From contig JALTID010000017.1 of NCBI GenBank assembly GCA_027004335.1, positions 1-13,089 on the forward strand: a DNA stretch of 13,089 nt. The letters are read 5' to 3'. Made by a program: the position numbers and the translations under genes. Below, one piece after another: positions 12,684-13,089 of the stretch. Numbering within the stretch: position 1 is the stretch's first letter; each line of letters begins with the position of its first letter. The stretch comes from JALTID01 sp027004335 [NCBI: bacterium] (GTDB lineage Bacteria > JALSQH01). Below the pieces are notes generated by a model that searched no databases, had not been told where the DNA came from, and worked only from the letters and a program-made list of their open reading frames with translations.

Positions 12684-13089
12684 ATGAAAGTTATAGGCTT
12701 AACAGGTGGAATTGGCACCGGTAAAAGCACAGTAGCTGAATTATTTAGGAAAAGAGGAGTTCCAGTAATTAATCTTGACCAGATTGTAAGGGAGCTTCAA
12801 AAACCGGGGAGAGAAGTGTATAGAAAAATAGTTTTAGAATTCGGAGAAAAAATTTTAGAGGAGAACGGAGAAATAAACAGGAGAAAGTTAGGAGAGATTG
12901 TTTTTTCTGATGCTGGTAAAAGAGAAAAACTGAACAGGATAGTACATCCCCCTGTTCTTGATAAGTTAAAAGATACTCTCTTTAATCATGAAAAACAGGG
13001 AGTATCATTAGTTATTGTGGAGATTCCCCTGTTATTTGAACTAAGACTTGAGAATCTTTTTGACGCAGTAGTAGTAGTTTATGCTCCAG
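12684..13089 (+). CDS. coaE: Dephospho-CoA kinase, N-terminal 135 residues (cut by window edge)
   Basis: Catalyses the last step of coenzyme A synthesis, phosphorylating the ribose 3'-hydroxyl of dephospho-CoA with ATP. The open frame starts MKVIGLTGGIGTGKSTVAELF, containing the P-loop G8-GIGT-G13-K14-S15. VPVINLDQIVRELQKPG (about 26-42) matches the family's VPVIDAD-x-I-x-x-x-L region, although the usual DAD reads NLD. VHPPVLDKL and VIVEIPLLFE further on match the conserved HP and P-L-L-F-E motifs. The frame is open to the right edge; the family usually has about 200 residues, so roughly a third is missing. There is no Shine-Dalgarno and no promoter that I can see in the 31-nt gap, so it probably depends on read-through past the hairpin. 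Confidence 0.93.
   Translation, partial: MKVIGLTGGIGTGKSTVAELFRKRGVPVINLDQIVRELQKPGREVYRKIVLEFGEKILEENGEINRRKLGEIVFSDAGKREKLNRIVHPPVLDKLKDTLFNHEKQGVSLVIVEIPLLFELRLENLFDAVVVVYAP

Overview
The window is AT-rich bacterial DNA from a chromosome. It encodes two lipoproteins, a SpoIID-type peptidoglycan enzyme and an outer-membrane beta-barrel protein with an OmpA anchor domain, so the host has an outer membrane and peptidoglycan. The THEP1-type NTPase and the lysine/glutamate-rich proteins would suit a thermophile or an uncultured deep lineage, but I cannot name a phylum from the sequence. There are no RNA genes, CRISPR arrays, insertion sequences or phage genes.

Layout: (1) 1-2550, minus strand: a THEP1-like NTPase, then two tandem SurA/PpiC-type periplasmic folding lipoproteins; the last runs off the left edge. 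(2) 2656-5297, plus strand: a tight operon of an unknown membrane protein, a ketopantoate reductase family enzyme and a TIGR01777-type epimerase-like protein. (3) 5282-6000, minus strand: a decayed gene for a secreted protein (three frameshifts and one stop) that keeps a good promoter. (4) 6063-7808, plus strand: an Hsp70 protein whose C-terminal lid is replaced by a disordered tail ending in a short basic amphipathic segment. (5) 7798-8241, minus strand: a small unknown gene overlapping both neighbours. (6) 8212-12652, plus strand: a SpoIID/LytB protein with a TPR-like N-terminus, then a large OmpA-family protein (barrel, five carboxypeptidase-regulatory-like repeats, OmpA domain). (7) 12684 to the right edge: the start of coaE.

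The dominant theme is the cell envelope: folding outer-membrane proteins (SurA-like lipoproteins), cutting peptidoglycan (SpoIID) and anchoring the outer membrane to it (OmpA). The reductase and coaE may touch coenzyme A synthesis from two separate transcription units.

The most interesting signals are in expression control. Several transcription-unit-leading genes have a recognisable -10 box only 7-13 nt before the ATG and no Shine-Dalgarno, so they look leaderless, while internal genes have strong Shine-Dalgarno sequences. A textbook terminator hairpin contains the Shine-Dalgarno and GTG start of the next lipoprotein gene. Two divergent gene pairs have interleaved promoters or overlapping coding starts.
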